Of a stretch of DNA of 64,000 nucleotides, positions 24,452 through 36,058 are shown piece after piece (positions within the stretch are counted from its first letter, which is position 1; the number at the start of each line of letters is the position of its first letter). The notes beneath the pieces were generated by a model that saw only the letters and a list, made by a program, of their open reading frames with translations, was not told the origin of the DNA and did no database searches. Source of the DNA: Trissonchulus latispiculum (Eukaryota > Nematoda > Enoplea > Enoplida > Ironidae). The translations under genes were made by a program, and so were the position numbers. The stretch covers positions 1 to 64,000 of the forward strand of contig JASAND010028112.1 in NCBI GenBank assembly GCA_030248195.1. The letters are read 5' to 3'.

Positions 24452-25499
24452 ATAGTAAATAAACGACAGCATATAAGGTTCTCACACAGACAGGTATAAG
24501 ACAAATTAAAAAGGCAGTAGAAGTTCTCGAACATGATAATACTTACCCTAAATAGGATTTTTTAAGGATATAATTAACTGTCGTTTAGAGAATAAAACAA
24601 TCTCTCGAAAAACCAAAAGAGATTTCATGATCATAAATTTTAGTAACAAGCTAATTAGGGGGAGCGCGTTAGCGCTCCACCTAGAATAGGGAAAATTTGA
24701 CGGAATGTGTATAATCTGGACATTGTTTGGCCAGTGGCCAGCGAAGGAGTGGACCGATCGTGCTCAAACTTCTTGTGTGAAGAGCCTTTGAGCAGGGTAC
24801 ATGCTGTGAAAATTTCAGCCGGATCGGCAGGGTAGATCTTGAGATATGAAAATTGCCCCCCCCCCCAGCAGGTCGCGTTGCTCCTCTTTTTCTCCCAGGG
24901 GTGCAGGTCGGAAGACCCTTCAGAGCCCTACTATTTTAGGTTTTTTTGGTACAAAAGGTTCCTCAATTCCGGGAAATTGCTTTCCGCGGTTCCAGGACGC
25001 TCTCAGATGCCCCCCCCCCGGTGGAACCCCCCCCAAAGTGACCCCGAGAAAATAATCTAGCCTCGAAATAGATCGCAGCGAGCGAAGCTGGGCTCTCATA
25101 TTGGGGTTGTGGCATGGCCCAAGGGTGGAGGTCTCCATTTGAGAGTTTGGTGTTGGTCGGTCATCTGTGGCGCCTTGGCCAGGGGTCAGTGGTTAACGTG
25201 TAAAAGGGGGTCTGGGCCTACGGAGTAGGCAGCCCTATACATAAGAGCTGCTGGGCTGAGGTTTCGTATTCGAATAGGAACCCCTATATGGTGAATCTAA
25301 ATGGCCCATTTGTTTTGTTCTAGCACCTATCCGTGGGGCTGGGGGGCACCCTGATGGAGGCGGGCCCCAACCGTTTCGCAAGTCCAACTTTATCCTCTAT
25401 TGTAGAAAGATCCGCTGCAGGTAGAACTTTCATATTTAGCGTGTGGGGTGGGCTAGGGGACTACTACAATATAGGGTATAGTATGTACCGGCTGGACCC
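24452..25499. other. Non-coding spacer before the satellite
   Basis: It contains a GGAGCGCGTTAGCGCTCC hairpin (about 24,660-24,680) and C-homopolymer runs (24,850-25,040). Diverged words related to the satellite, such as GGCCAGGGGTC, begin near 25,180. No gene is seen. Confidence 0.4.
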
Positions 25500-27660
25500 C
25501 TGTGGCGCCCTGGCCAGGGGTCCGGACCGTGGACCGGGCCGAAAATGGCCAAAAATCGATTTTTCCAAAAGTGGCCAAGTTTGGTATCAAATGAAAGCCC
25601 TTGGTGAGGCGAACATTTTTTGTCATGGAGGACCCCTCCAAAGTGGAGCCAGCGGCCTGTGGCACCCTGACCAGGGTCCGGACCGGTCCAAAATTGTCAA
25701 AAATCGATTTTTCCAAAAGTGGCCAAGTTTGGTATCAAATGAAAGCCCTTGGTGAGGCGAACATTTTTTGTCATTGGAGGACCCCTCCAATGTGGTCCCA
25801 GCGGCCTGTGGCACCCTGACCAGGGTCGGTCCGGTCCAAAATCGATTTTTCCAAAAGTGGCCAAGTTTGGTAACAAATGAAAGCCCTTGGTGAGGCGAAC
25901 ATGTTTTGTCATTGGAGGATCCCTCCAAAGTGGACCCAGCGGCCTGTGGCACCCTGACCAGGGTCCGGACCGGTCCAAAACCAAAATGGTCAAAAATCGA
26001 TTTTTCCAAAAGCGGCCAAGTTTGGTAACAAATGAAAGCCCTTGGTGAGGCGAACATTTTTTGTCATTGGAAGACCCCTCCAATGTGGTCCCAGCGGCCT
26101 GTGGCACCCTGACCAGGGTCCGGACCGGTCCAAAACCAAAATGGTCAAAAATCGATTTTTCCAAAAGTGGCCAAGTTTGGTAACAAATGAAAGCCCTTGG
26201 AGAGGCGAACATTTTTTGTCATTGGAGGACCCGTCCAATGTGGTCCCAGCGGCCTGTGGCACCCTGACCAGGGTCCGGACCGGTCCAAAATGGTCAAAAA
26301 TCGATTTTTCCAAAAGTGGCCAAGTTTGGTATCAAATGAACGCCCTTGGTGAGGCGAAATTTTTTGTCATTGGAGGACCACTCCAAAGTGGACCCAGCGG
26401 CCTGTGGCACCCTGACCAGGGTCCGGACCGGTCCAAAATGGTCAAAAATCGATTTTTCCAAAAGTGGCCAAGTTTGGTAACAAATGAAAGCCCTTGGTGA
26501 GGCGAACATTTTTTGTCATTGGAGGACCCCACCAAAGTGGACCAATTGGCCTGTGGCGCAAAGACCAGGGACAGGACCGGTCCAAAATGGTCAAAAATCG
26601 ATTTTTCCAAAAGTGGCCAAGTTTGGTAACAAATGAAAGCCCTTGGTGAGGCGAACATTTTTTGTCATTGGAGGACCCCTCCAAAGTGGACCCAGCGGCC
26701 TGTGGCACCCTGACCAGGGTCCGGACCGGTCCAAAATGGTCAAAAATCGATTTTTCCAAAAGTGGCCAAGTTTGGTAACAAATGAAAGCCCTTGGTGAGG
26801 CGAACATTTTTTGTCATTGGAGAACCCCTCCAAAGTGGACCCAGCGGCCTGTGGCACCCTGACCAGGGTCCGGACCGGTCCAAAATGGTCAAAAATCGAT
26901 TTTTCCAAAAGTGGCCAAGTGTGGTATCAGATGAAAGCCCTTGGGGAAGCGCACATTTTTTGTCATTGGAGGACCCTCCAAAGTGGTCCCAGCGGCCTGT
27001 GGCACCCTGACCAGGGTCGGACCGGTCCAAAATCGATTTTTTGAAAAGTTTTCAAGTTTGGTATCAGATGAAAGCCCATGGGGAGGCGCACATTTTTTGT
27101 CATTGGAGGACCCCTCCAAAGTGGACCCAGCGGCCTGTGGTGCCCTGACCAGGGTCCGGACCGGTCCAAAGTGGTCAAAAATCGATGTTCCAAAAGTGGC
27201 CATGTTTGGTATCAAATGAAAGCCCTTGGTGAGGCGAACATTTTTTGTTATTGGAGGACCCCTCCAAAGTGGCCCCAGCGGCCTGTGGCGCCCTGACCAG
27301 GGTCCGGACTGGTCAAAAATCGATTTTTTTAAAAAATTTCCGACTTTGGTATCGAATGAAAGCCCTTGGTGAGGCGAACATTTTTTGTCATTGGAGGACC
27401 CCTCCAATGTGGTCCCAGCGGCCTGTGGCACCCTGACCAGGGTCGGACCGGTCCAAAATCGATTTTTTGAAAAGTTTTCAAGTTTGGTATCAGATGAAAG
27501 CCCATGGGGAGGCGCACATTTTTTGTCATTGGAGGACCCTCCAAAGTGGACCCAGCAGCCTGTGGCTCCCTGGCAAGGGGTCCTAATTGGTTAAAAATCA
27601 AAATTTCCAAAAGTTGTTATATTTGGTATCAAATGAAAGCCCTAAATGAGCTGAGCAACT
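25500..27660. repeat. Satellite array, about 149-bp unit, about 15 copies
   Basis: The word AAAATCGATTTTT recurs about every 136-156 bp (25,551, 25,697, 25,838, 25,994, 26,150, 26,297, 26,447, 26,597, 26,746, 26,895, 27,032, 27,178, 27,314, 27,458, 27,595). Each unit also has TTTGGTATCAAATGAAAG, AACATTTTTTGTCATTGGAG and a palindromic GGTCCGGACCGGTCC. Central copies are nearly identical and edge copies diverge. Long ORFs on both strands are by-products of a period often divisible by three. Confidence 0.9.
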
Positions 27661-27714
27661 TTTGCCATGTAACTGCATATCCAAGGTGACTGTGCTGGGT
27701 GGCTTTTAAAATAG

Positions 27715-27940
27715 CCATCCTGTCTAAGATAATGCACCATGAATAAAGTTCTAAAAAGGCCATGAACAGTGGCCTTCCAGCCTAAGATAACGCACCGTGT
27801 ATACTGTTCTGAAGAGGCCATGAACAGTGGCCTTCCAGCCTAAGATGACGCATCGTGTATAAAGTTCTGAAGAGGCCATGAACAGTGGTCTTCCAGCCTA
27901 AGATGACGCACCGTGTATTAAGTTCTGAAAAAGCTATTAG
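27715..27940. repeat. 61-bp tandem repeat, about 3.5 copies
   Basis: The repeating block contains GGCCATGAACAGTGGCCTTC (itself an inverted repeat, GGCCA...TGGCC), CAGCCTAAGATGACGCACCG and TGTATAAAGTTCTGAA. The array ends about 250 bp before the LINE ORF1. Confidence 0.8.
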
Positions 27941-28187
27941 GAGGCATTTTTCCGCTTCAGCAAATACATTCAATGGTTTTAACCCATTTGATTCAGGTTG
28001 TACGTGAGTGGCTCAACGAAACAAAATCAAAAAGCTGTGTTATCAACCATATCTTATCAGTCGAAATTGACTTTCAAAATCGAGCTCACGAACAGCCTGA
28101 ATTCTAGTTCTGTTACAGGTGGACTGACTCTTGGCTTTTCTTCTGATATTCTGGATTCGTCTTGATTTCGGATTCTGATTTGTGATT

Positions 28188-29129
28188 ATGCCTGCTAATA
28201 ATTCGCGACCAATAAGAGGATCGACCTCTGAGGGTCAACCGTCTTCGGTCATCTGTCCAACGTGTGACGGAGAGATTGGTTCTATGGACCATATTATTGG
28301 ATGCTCTCTATGCCCTGTCAAATTCCATGCATCGTGCTTGAGGATTGATAACAAATTGTATCAAGCTTTGGAAAAATCTGGCGCCCTGCTCTTGGTTTCT
28401 TCGATCTGTGCTAGCTGCAAGGAACTGCCGCAGCGACTGACCCTGATGGAAACCAGATTGTCCGCCTTGGAAGGGGGTCGACCCCAAAACAATACTTCAA
28501 ATCCCCGTGATCCGGGATCTGGAAATTTGGATACGCAGTTGGCAGACCGAGTCGGAGTTTTGGAATCCTGTATCGAGAAGCTGCTGTCTCGGGTAGAACA
28601 ATTGGAAAAGGGACATGAGATTACTGTCCGCGATTTCAGGAAAGAAATTGAAGAAGTGGTTACTAAGGATTCGAAGAAAGATCGATTGGTACTGTTTCGC
28701 TTGCCTGAGCCCAAGGGTGAAGATGGCGGTGATCTTGGATTGGCCGATACTTGGACTGCAGATAAAAATGAGGTGGTGGAAATGGCTCAAGATCTCGGCA
28801 TCCCGCCGGATGAAATTGTTGACGTATTCAGAGACGGTGTGCGAAAAAAGAATGCGAAGAAACCGAGGATCATCAAAGTCACTTTCCGTCATCAGGAATC
28901 GAGACTGACGTTTCTATATGGATGCTCTACTCTGCAACAGAAGAAAAAGGAATGGAACGATATTTGGACCCGACCAGATTTGACGGAAAGAGAGAGAATG
29001 GCTGATATGGAAATGAGACGACAACTGGAAGAATACCGGAGAAAAGAAGGCTGCAACAAGAATGTGGTCATTAGAAACGGTAAATTTTATGATAAAGTTG
29101 AAAAGGTTGCTGTTCAGCTGAGTGCGTAG
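28188..29129 (+). CDS. LINE ORF1 protein with PHD-type zinc finger
   Basis: This is a 313-residue RNA-binding partner type protein. I chose ATG 28,188 over the upstream GTG. Residues about 22-80 hold a C4HC3-like PHD finger (CPTCDGEIG, GCSLCPVKFHASCL, SICASCKEL). A Leu/Glu-rich coiled-coil region follows (about 95-150), then a segment with LVLFRLPEPKGEDGG and KKPRIIKVTF resembling the RRM-like C-terminal part of such ORF1 proteins. PHD-bearing ORF1s are known in CR1-type lineages. The stop is TAG, and ORF2 continues in the same frame. Confidence 0.8.
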   Translation: MPANNSRPIRGSTSEGQPSSVICPTCDGEIGSMDHIIGCSLCPVKFHASCLRIDNKLYQALEKSGALLLVSSICASCKELPQRLTLMETRLSALEGGRPQNNTSNPRDPGSGNLDTQLADRVGVLESCIEKLLSRVEQLEKGHEITVRDFRKEIEEVVTKDSKKDRLVLFRLPEPKGEDGGDLGLADTWTADKNEVVEMAQDLGIPPDEIVDVFRDGVRKKNAKKPRIIKVTFRHQESRLTFLYGCSTLQQKKKEWNDIWTRPDLTERERMADMEMRRQLEEYRRKEGCNKNVVIRNGKFYDKVEKVAVQLSA

Positions 29130-31970
29130 GATCTGTCACCTCCGAGTAATCGAAATGAAATTTCGTCTATTTGTTGGGTGTTAAATGCAACATCGCTAAG
29201 AAATAAAATACAAGAACTTCGGTTTAGGGTATTGTCTAGTTCAACTAAACCATTGTGTATCTTTATAACGGAAACTTGGTTTAAAAATGAGGGTGATGGT
29301 GACAGGTCATGGACAGTGGATGGTTATGTACTGTATAGATGTGATAGAGCAGGAACTGGTGGGGGGGTAGCTATTTATGTCAGAAATGACTTAGATCACT
29401 TGTATTTAAATGATATTTCTGCTGTAAATTGTGAAAGTATTTGGCTGGATGTAAACTTTCCTAATCAAAACTATAGATTTGGTTTATTTTATCGTTCGCC
29501 TACGCCCGGTGTAGCTGATTTGAATAGTATATTAGCGAATATTGGTGCAGGTTTGGTAAATTGTCGAAATGTTGTAATTTTGGGGGATTTCAATTTTCCA
29601 AATGTGAATTGGGAAATTCCTGCTGCGGGAGGTCGGGAAGATGGCTTATTCGTTGACTTTATTTTGGATAACAACCTTTTTCAATTTGTTCGAGAACCTA
29701 CGTCAGTTACTCCACCTTACAATTTGTTAGATTTAATTATTGGAAATTCACCTTATTGTGTAAAGAATGTAGAAATAGAACCACCTCTCGGGTGCAGTAC
29801 CCATAGTGTTGTGACTTTTTCTTTAAATTTGGAGACGGATCTTGTTCGAGAGAGGGTTAGAAAGCCCGACTTTGGGATGGCGAGGTTCCGTGACATGTCT
29901 GTTTTTTTGCAACATATTGATTGGCAGTTCTTGTTTGAGCCGTGTGCGGATGTGAATTCTATGTGGAATGTGTTTGTGGATGTTCTTCGTGAAGCAATGA
30001 GGCTGTTTGTTCCGTGTCGTTCATATTCATCGCGTTTTTCATTTCCTGTTTCAAGAAAAACTAAAACTTTGTTCAATCGGAAAAAACGAAGTTGGAGACA
30101 GTATAAATTTTCTAAGTCAATGCAGGATTTAGCCAAACATAAACTATGTGGTAGAAACCTTTCTAAATCTTTGAAAAATGATCAACTCAGATTTGAAAAC
30201 ACCTTAGTGCAAAGACAAAATTTAACAGGATTCTATAAGTATGTAAAGCGAGTATTAGGGGGCAATGATACTATATGCTCGCTTAAGACAGATGATGGAA
30301 ACATAGTGAAGGATGATGCTGAAAAGGCTGATTGTTTGAACAAAACTTTTGCTGATGTTTTTGTACGTGATAATGGTATCGTTTTGCCCGTACGTTCTAG
30401 ATGTAATTTAGAAATGGATGATGTGGTGTTTTGTGCAAATTCGGTTAGAGAAGCTCTTCAAAAGCTTCCTCCAAAAAAGTCTGCTGGAACTGATGGCATT
30501 CCTTCTATTTTGTTGAAGAAAATGTGTAGGGAACTTTCAGAACCTTTAGCAAAAATATTTCAAGCTTCTTATGATTCAGGTGAACTTCCGGCGACATGGA
30601 AAACTGCTAATATTTGTCCTGTTTATAAAAAAGGATGTCGCCAAAATCCCAAAAACTATCGTCCTGTAAGCCTGACGGTTGTTTGTTGTCGTGTCATGGA
30701 AAGTATCTTTAAAAAGGCAATGCTTGTTCATTTGAAGGAGCATAAACTCATATCTACTCATCAGCACGGCTTTCAAGCAAAGAAGTCTACTGTAAGTCAG
30801 CTTTTGGAAACTCTAGCCGACATTGTTTGTACGTTAGACCGCGGTAAATGTATTGATGTGGTTTACATTGATCTAGCGCGTGCTTTTGATACTGTGAGTC
30901 ATAGTAAATTAATGCAGAAATTGAAGTGTTATGGTTTCCCAACTAAATTGCTTAAATGGGTTTCCCAATTTCTAGCTAATAGAAAACAAAGGGTGTGCCT
31001 GAATGAAAGTGTTTCTGCGTGGGAGGATGTAAAGAGTGGTGTTCCTCAAGGATCGGTCTTGGGCCCTCTGTTATTTTTAGTTTTTATAAACGATTTGCCT
31101 GAATGTGTAAGAAACTCTAGTATTAAATTGTTCGCGGATGACGCCAAAGTTTATAGATCGGTGCAAAATATAAATTGCCAGTTAATGCTTCAAGACGATC
31201 TTGATTCTATAGCACGTTGGTGTACTGATTGGCAGTTAACTATATCGGTTGTTAAGTGTATGGTTATGCGCATTTATCCTTTTGGGGGCAACGCAAGTAA
31301 TTATTTGTTGCCACATAAATATGTGCTAGATGGAACTGAACTGACTGTTGTAAATAGTGCTACTGATTTGGGGGTAGTTATGGATGAACGTTTAGATTTT
31401 GCTTTACATGTTGCGAAGATTCGGTCTAAAGCCTCTAAAAGAGCTGGTTTGATCTTTAGAGTCTTCAAATGTAAAAATCACAAATTTCTAGTTAAAATGT
31501 TTACTACTTATGTTCGACCAATTTTGGAATATGCAACTGAAATTTGGAGTCCTCGCTTTTTGAAAGATATTAGATCGATTGAGGCAGTACAAAGATCTTT
31601 TACTAAGAGAATTACAGGTTTAGAAAATATGTCTTATTCAGATAGACTTGAATTTTTAGGGTTAGATACTTTGGAACTACGTAGACTAGTAGCTGATTTG
31701 TGTTGTCTTCATAAAATTATGCATAATCAGTTTGGCGTTGCTTTTGAAACTTTGTTTCATTATGGAAACAGTGCTGGTACCAGATCACATTTCCTTAGTT
31801 TAAGGCAGGAAAGGGTCTTGCGGGTGCATACGGGTTATTTTTTCCATTATAGAGTTTGTAATGTTTGGAACAATTTACCAGAAGAAATTGTCAGTATTTC
31901 AGCAGTTGACTCATTTAAAAGGAAGATAATCGAAAACAAACAACTGTTAATGCCATTTCTTCGGGGGTGA
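29130..31970 (+). CDS. LINE ORF2: endonuclease and reverse transcriptase
   Basis: This is the replicase of the element. An APE-type endonuclease begins with VLNATSLRNK and has ITETWF, GDFNFPNVNW and a terminal GCSTHSVV, where the usual Asp of the SDH motif is Thr. The RT follows: KSAGTDGIPS, YIDLARAFDTVSH (motif A), SGVPQGSVLGPLLF (motif B), LFADDAKVY (catalytic FADD, motif C), LGVVMDE, then VWNNLPEEIV near the end. No in-frame ATG lies between the ORF1 stop and the catalytic N-terminus of the endonuclease, so the start is unclear. I give the open frame from just after TAG. Translation by readthrough, reinitiation at a non-AUG codon, or a former single ORF are all possible. Confidence 0.85.
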   Translation, partial: DLSPPSNRNEISSICWVLNATSLRNKIQELRFRVLSSSTKPLCIFITETWFKNEGDGDRSWTVDGYVLYRCDRAGTGGGVAIYVRNDLDHLYLNDISAVNCESIWLDVNFPNQNYRFGLFYRSPTPGVADLNSILANIGAGLVNCRNVVILGDFNFPNVNWEIPAAGGREDGLFVDFILDNNLFQFVREPTSVTPPYNLLDLIIGNSPYCVKNVEIEPPLGCSTHSVVTFSLNLETDLVRERVRKPDFGMARFRDMSVFLQHIDWQFLFEPCADVNSMWNVFVDVLREAMRLFVPCRSYSSRFSFPVSRKTKTLFNRKKRSWRQYKFSKSMQDLAKHKLCGRNLSKSLKNDQLRFENTLVQRQNLTGFYKYVKRVLGGNDTICSLKTDDGNIVKDDAEKADCLNKTFADVFVRDNGIVLPVRSRCNLEMDDVVFCANSVREALQKLPPKKSAGTDGIPSILLKKMCRELSEPLAKIFQASYDSGELPATWKTANICPVYKKGCRQNPKNYRPVSLTVVCCRVMESIFKKAMLVHLKEHKLISTHQHGFQAKKSTVSQLLETLADIVCTLDRGKCIDVVYIDLARAFDTVSHSKLMQKLKCYGFPTKLLKWVSQFLANRKQRVCLNESVSAWEDVKSGVPQGSVLGPLLFLVFINDLPECVRNSSIKLFADDAKVYRSVQNINCQLMLQDDLDSIARWCTDWQLTISVVKCMVMRIYPFGGNASNYLLPHKYVLDGTELTVVNSATDLGVVMDERLDFALHVAKIRSKASKRAGLIFRVFKCKNHKFLVKMFTTYVRPILEYATEIWSPRFLKDIRSIEAVQRSFTKRITGLENMSYSDRLEFLGLDTLELRRLVADLCCLHKIMHNQFGVAFETLFHYGNSAGTRSHFLSLRQERVLRVHTGYFFHYRVCNVWNNLPEEIVSISAVDSFKRKIIENKQLLMPFLRG

Positions 31971-32130
31971 TTTAAGCGGTTTTAGGGTTAAAACTAATAT
32001 TTTACTGATTTTGAAAGTAGGGTGTGCCAAGACAGTTTTCTTAAACTGATGCACACCTCAACCAACCCACTTAATAAGTAATTATTGGTGAAATTTTGTT
32101 TATGCATATATTATTATTATCACGTATGTA

Positions 32131-33179
32131 ATTATTGTGTGTAGGGACCCACCAGTGGAATTGTAACACTGTGCCCCATTTTAGCGTAACTGTATGCGAT
32201 TTGAAAGTTAATATAACTCCCTGGGAGGGTGAATGAAATGAATTGGTATGCTACAGCCTCCCCGCGCAGTCTGGGTCCCACGAATATCTTGCATATGAAC
32301 ATGGATTGGTAAAAATGATTCGTAAAGCCTGGATGCAGATATTCGTAGCTTGTGCGGTCTAGATCCCACCAAGTTAGTTCTGGGTAAGTAGGCGAGATGT
32401 AGCATACCTGTACGCTAGGGGAACAGCTTTTGCTATTGAAAAATTGTATATATTACAATTTTTCATAAAATTGAGCTCAAATTGGATTTGACTTTAGTGA
32501 AAAGATATATCTGATACTTTTTTTTGGTAAAACACTTTGAAATTCTGTTCATATATACGCACGTATTGTACGTATATATAAATTTTCTTTTTATCGTCAA
32601 AGAAATTTTTTTTTCTTAAGCCAATATTAAAGCTCTGGTAAATATTTTGTGTCAGCAGCAATGATGCGTACATTGTTTATACATTCTAAAATATTCTAAG
32701 TTCAAAGAATGCCATATATATATATAGTCGTTTCTATTTCGCGTAGGTTTCGACCAAAAGCTGGGGATTGCACTTGTTTGAGGGGCAACTGAGCAGCTAT
32801 TACGTACTTTTCATGCTTGTACGTACGTACTTGTATTTATGTATAAGATATGAAAGCTTTAATTTATATGAATTACTGAAGTAGCCTGTCTAGTCTCGCT
32901 TTTGTGAGTAGTAGGGACCAGGGCGAACAGGTGCAATCCCTGAGGTGGGTCCACAGTACCGAGGCAAACGTGAGCATATATGTATAAACATATATACATT
33001 GAAGGTTTGCGTACTGTGGGGCGGTTGTTCATTTCATTCCATTTTCCATTTTCCATTTCCATTCAGTTAAACTAGAACGTTTTCATCGAGCCTGTTGACG
33101 GTAGCTAGCTTTGCTTACATTGTGTTTGTACATAACTTCTCTGACATGATTTTTCTCTGCAGCGGAAAAATACGCGAAA
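32131..33179. other. Non-coding spacer
   Basis: No gene is recognised. It includes TA-rich microsatellite-like tracts (32,555-32,580; 32,713-32,727) and CATTTTCCATTTTCCATTTC repeats near 33,040. Short ORFs are not supported. Confidence 0.4.
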
Positions 33180-34334
33180 CTAGGGGGGAAAACGCCCTCG
33201 GCGGGCAACCAACGTGGTAGAATAGGGAAAGACTTGAATCTTAAATGTATATATATATATATACGGTGCATGGTTACAACTGAGATTCTGCTGAAGGGGA
33301 AAAATGCCGTTTCTCAGCGACTAAAATGACAGAAATTAGCTTTGTGCGCCGAATAGATAATCTGCTCGGCGATTAAAATGACAGAAACCAGCTTTGTGCG
33401 CCGAATAATGAATCTACTCGGCGTCTAAAATGAAAGAAACCAGCTTTGTCACCGAATAGGGAATTCCCTCCTTCCGCCCTATTCGCGCGAACTTTGAAGC
33501 CTATTATGTGTTGCTTTGCTAAATTATGATAGAGAGCTTCAGAATGGCAGAATTAATTCAGAATGCAAAACAACAGTTTTATCAAGCACTTAAATCAAGG
33601 TTTCACAGACATAAAACGCTGTCTTCGATGTGCTATCAGAAACGTTGAAAGCAGATACGATTTGGATATTGTTGCTGATATACGTATGCAGTATATATAG
33701 GTTTGCTCCGTTCTGATCTTGTCGAGAATTGATACAATCAAACATGAAATGAAATGAAATCAAAATGAAATGCGATTGATTGCACATGTTTTAGCACAAG
33801 GACTGTCGGCCACAATGTTTAGATTGTCTATATACTTATTGTTGCTTTCTGTTGGTCCGGCTAGCGGTTGTATGCGTAAAATATTTGACGGACCAGGTAG
33901 CTAAAAAAATTAATCTAGCGCCACCGGCCACCCCTAGTCCCCACGCAACCGGCACGTGAAATGTCATATTGAGCACAATGCTTACGTTGGCAGTTCCCAA
34001 AAGAATAATTACCTATATCCCGAAAGACGATAAGTTCGCGCGAATAGGACGGAAGGAGGGAATTCCGTATTCGACGACAAAGCTGGTTTCTTTCATTTTA
34101 GACGCCGAGTAGATTCCCTATTCGGCGCACAAAGCTGGTTTCTGTCATTTTAATCGCCGAGTAGATTCCCTATTCGGCGCACAAAGCTGGTTTCTGTCAT
34201 TTTAGTCGCTGAGAAACGGCATTTTTCCGCTTCAGCAGAATCTCTATTGTAACCATGCACCGTGTATATATGTATTCAAGTCTTTCCCTATTCTACCACG
34301 TTTGTTGCCCGCCGTGGGCATTTTCCCCCCCTAG
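33180..34334. mobile_element. Foldback element with about 310-325-bp inverted arms
   Basis: The arms 33,180-33,505 and 34,024-34,334 are inverted copies beginning CTAGGGGGGAAAA. Each arm contains about three tandem subrepeats of about 63 bp with AAACCAGCTTTGT, GCGCCGAATAG and CTCGGCG. The loop of about 520 bp has no recognised protein. No target duplication was found. Confidence 0.85.
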
Positions 34335-34335
34335 T

Positions 34336-35690
34336 AGATAAGGTAAATTTTCAGTCTCTTTTTGATAAGTGTAAACAATATTGGCCCTACTAAAATAGTA
34401 GAATTCAAGCACGCAATCACTCAGTTTATTTCAAATATAAAAAACCTATTGCAAATGAAATATTTAATTATAAGGATACTATAAACTCCCTCGATAGTGA
34501 TGCGTGGTTGAAATTTTATTTCGAAAATGGTTTTTCATGTGATTGCCATCGATCTCAATTTAAGGATAATGTTCACAACCATATAATTACTGGTAATTAT
34601 AAAGTATTGGAAAATGATGCATTAGAATCCTTGTTCAGTAGGGGTCCTAAGTATAGAATTCCACAAAAATCTTGCAAACTACAAAGTATTAAGGATACTT
34701 ATGAAGGAATCAATAAATATATTGTAAAAATAATCAGGAAATATCATTGGGATAATCGAAAGCTGCATATATGGGAATAAGGTAAAAAGAGAAATTTCGT
34801 CTTTCATAAAGAATGTTACTATTGATAATAACCCATGTCAAACATACGACTTACATAACTTATTAATCAGTTATAAGGAAGTATTTGTGTTTACTCCTGT
34901 AGATAAGGCATTACAAAATATAGCTATCATTTGTAAAGAATTTTACATTTATTCTTTGTTTAAGGAACTAGGAATACTAAATACTACAAACAACAACACT
35001 TATCGTGAAATTCAACCAGATAATGAAAATAGTATAATAAATAGAATAAATGCATTTTGTAAAGACAACTGTAATGACAAGAACAAACTACCGTTTATCT
35101 ATATAATTCCAAAATTTCACAAAACTCCTATAAAATTCTGAACTATAATAGCTAGTCGTAACACTTCTTGTAGTCCTCTTTCAATTACTTTAAGTAAAAT
35201 ACTCAAGCTTATTTCCATGAGTAGAAAAAGGTGAAGTAAAATATTAGAATGTATATACTACAAACTGTAATCCCTTTTGGATCATAGATAGCAATAAATC
35301 TATACTAAAAACACTAAAACAATTAATTGGAAATAAAATGGCCCAAACAATTAATACTTATGACTTCATTACCTTGTATACTACATTGCAGCATAACACT
35401 ATTATTTCTGCTTTAAGCCATATAATAAATAACGACGTGACTAACCGTATTCATATACGATATGACAAAGCGTATTGGGGAAACGGTGCACCTAAATATA
35501 CTACATACACTAAAACCGATATTATAAATATGTTACAGTTTTTAATAGAAAACACTTACTTTAAAATGGGCAACAAATTGTTTCTTCAACAAATTGGTGT
35601 ACCAATGGGTACAAATGCTGCTCCAACTGTAGCTAATCTAACCTTAAACTATTTTGAGCATACATGGGCAATGAACTTGGCTCTAGCCTG
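34336..35690 (+). pseudogene. Penelope-like element, RT N-terminal half (interrupted)
   Basis: Segments in several frames read as Penelope RT: LPFIYIIPKFHKTPIKF (about 35,090-35,140), YDFITLYTTLQHNTI (motif A, about 35,360-35,410), NTYFKMGNKLFLQQIGVPMG and TNAAPTVANLTLNYFEHTW (about 35,560-35,670). The frame then leaves the family just before the expected YIDD motif. The missing half matches 55,124-55,390 on the same strand. Confidence 0.75.
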
Positions 35691-36058
35691 CACAGCCTTC
35701 GAGCTCACTGCGCGGGGGGTCAAATTTTTAAATTTTCACGATATGTGTCGACTGTAGTTTTTACAAAGCTCTGGTTTACTCACGCTTCTTTCAAGCCCCT
35801 TTGTCGGAATGATTTGCTAACTTTTACGCAATCCTCTAAAATTTTGATGAATCTCGCAAAAAATGCTAAAATTTTTATTGTCTGGTTTTACTTAAATAGC
35901 AAGGGAATTTTATGAATGCAGTTATAATTCACTCTGTTTTTAAGATTTAATTAGCATTATTAACCAAGTTATAATTAGTTTTCAAAAGTCGAAGCTATGA
36001 CAAGTAATTTTTACATTACAAAAAAGCCGTTGACATGTCGCAGTCTAAAAACATTTTC
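35691..36058. other. Non-coding spacer between Penelope half and palindromic repeats
   Basis: AT-rich and without a recognised gene. It contains a TGCGCGGGGGTC word (about 35,708) like the minisatellite that hosts the Polinton. Confidence 0.3.

Larger units (their letters stand above)
28100..32130 (+). mobile_element. Near-full-length LINE retrotransposon (jockey/CR1-type)
   Basis: Two complete ORFs (ORF1 28,188-29,129; ORF2 29,130-31,970) are flanked by a short 5' leader and a 3' UTR. The exact ends are uncertain; the 3' end may be the ATTATTATT stretch near 32,110. No frameshift is seen, so this may be a recently active copy. Confidence 0.8.

Noticed and set aside
25500..27660. CRISPR-like array
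   Set aside because: Units are contiguous near-identical satellite copies without unique spacers, in a eukaryotic genome.
25333..27689. Many overlapping ORFs of up to 180 codons on both strands
   Set aside because: They are translations of the 149-bp satellite. The same peptide repeats in several frames, with no selection for one frame.
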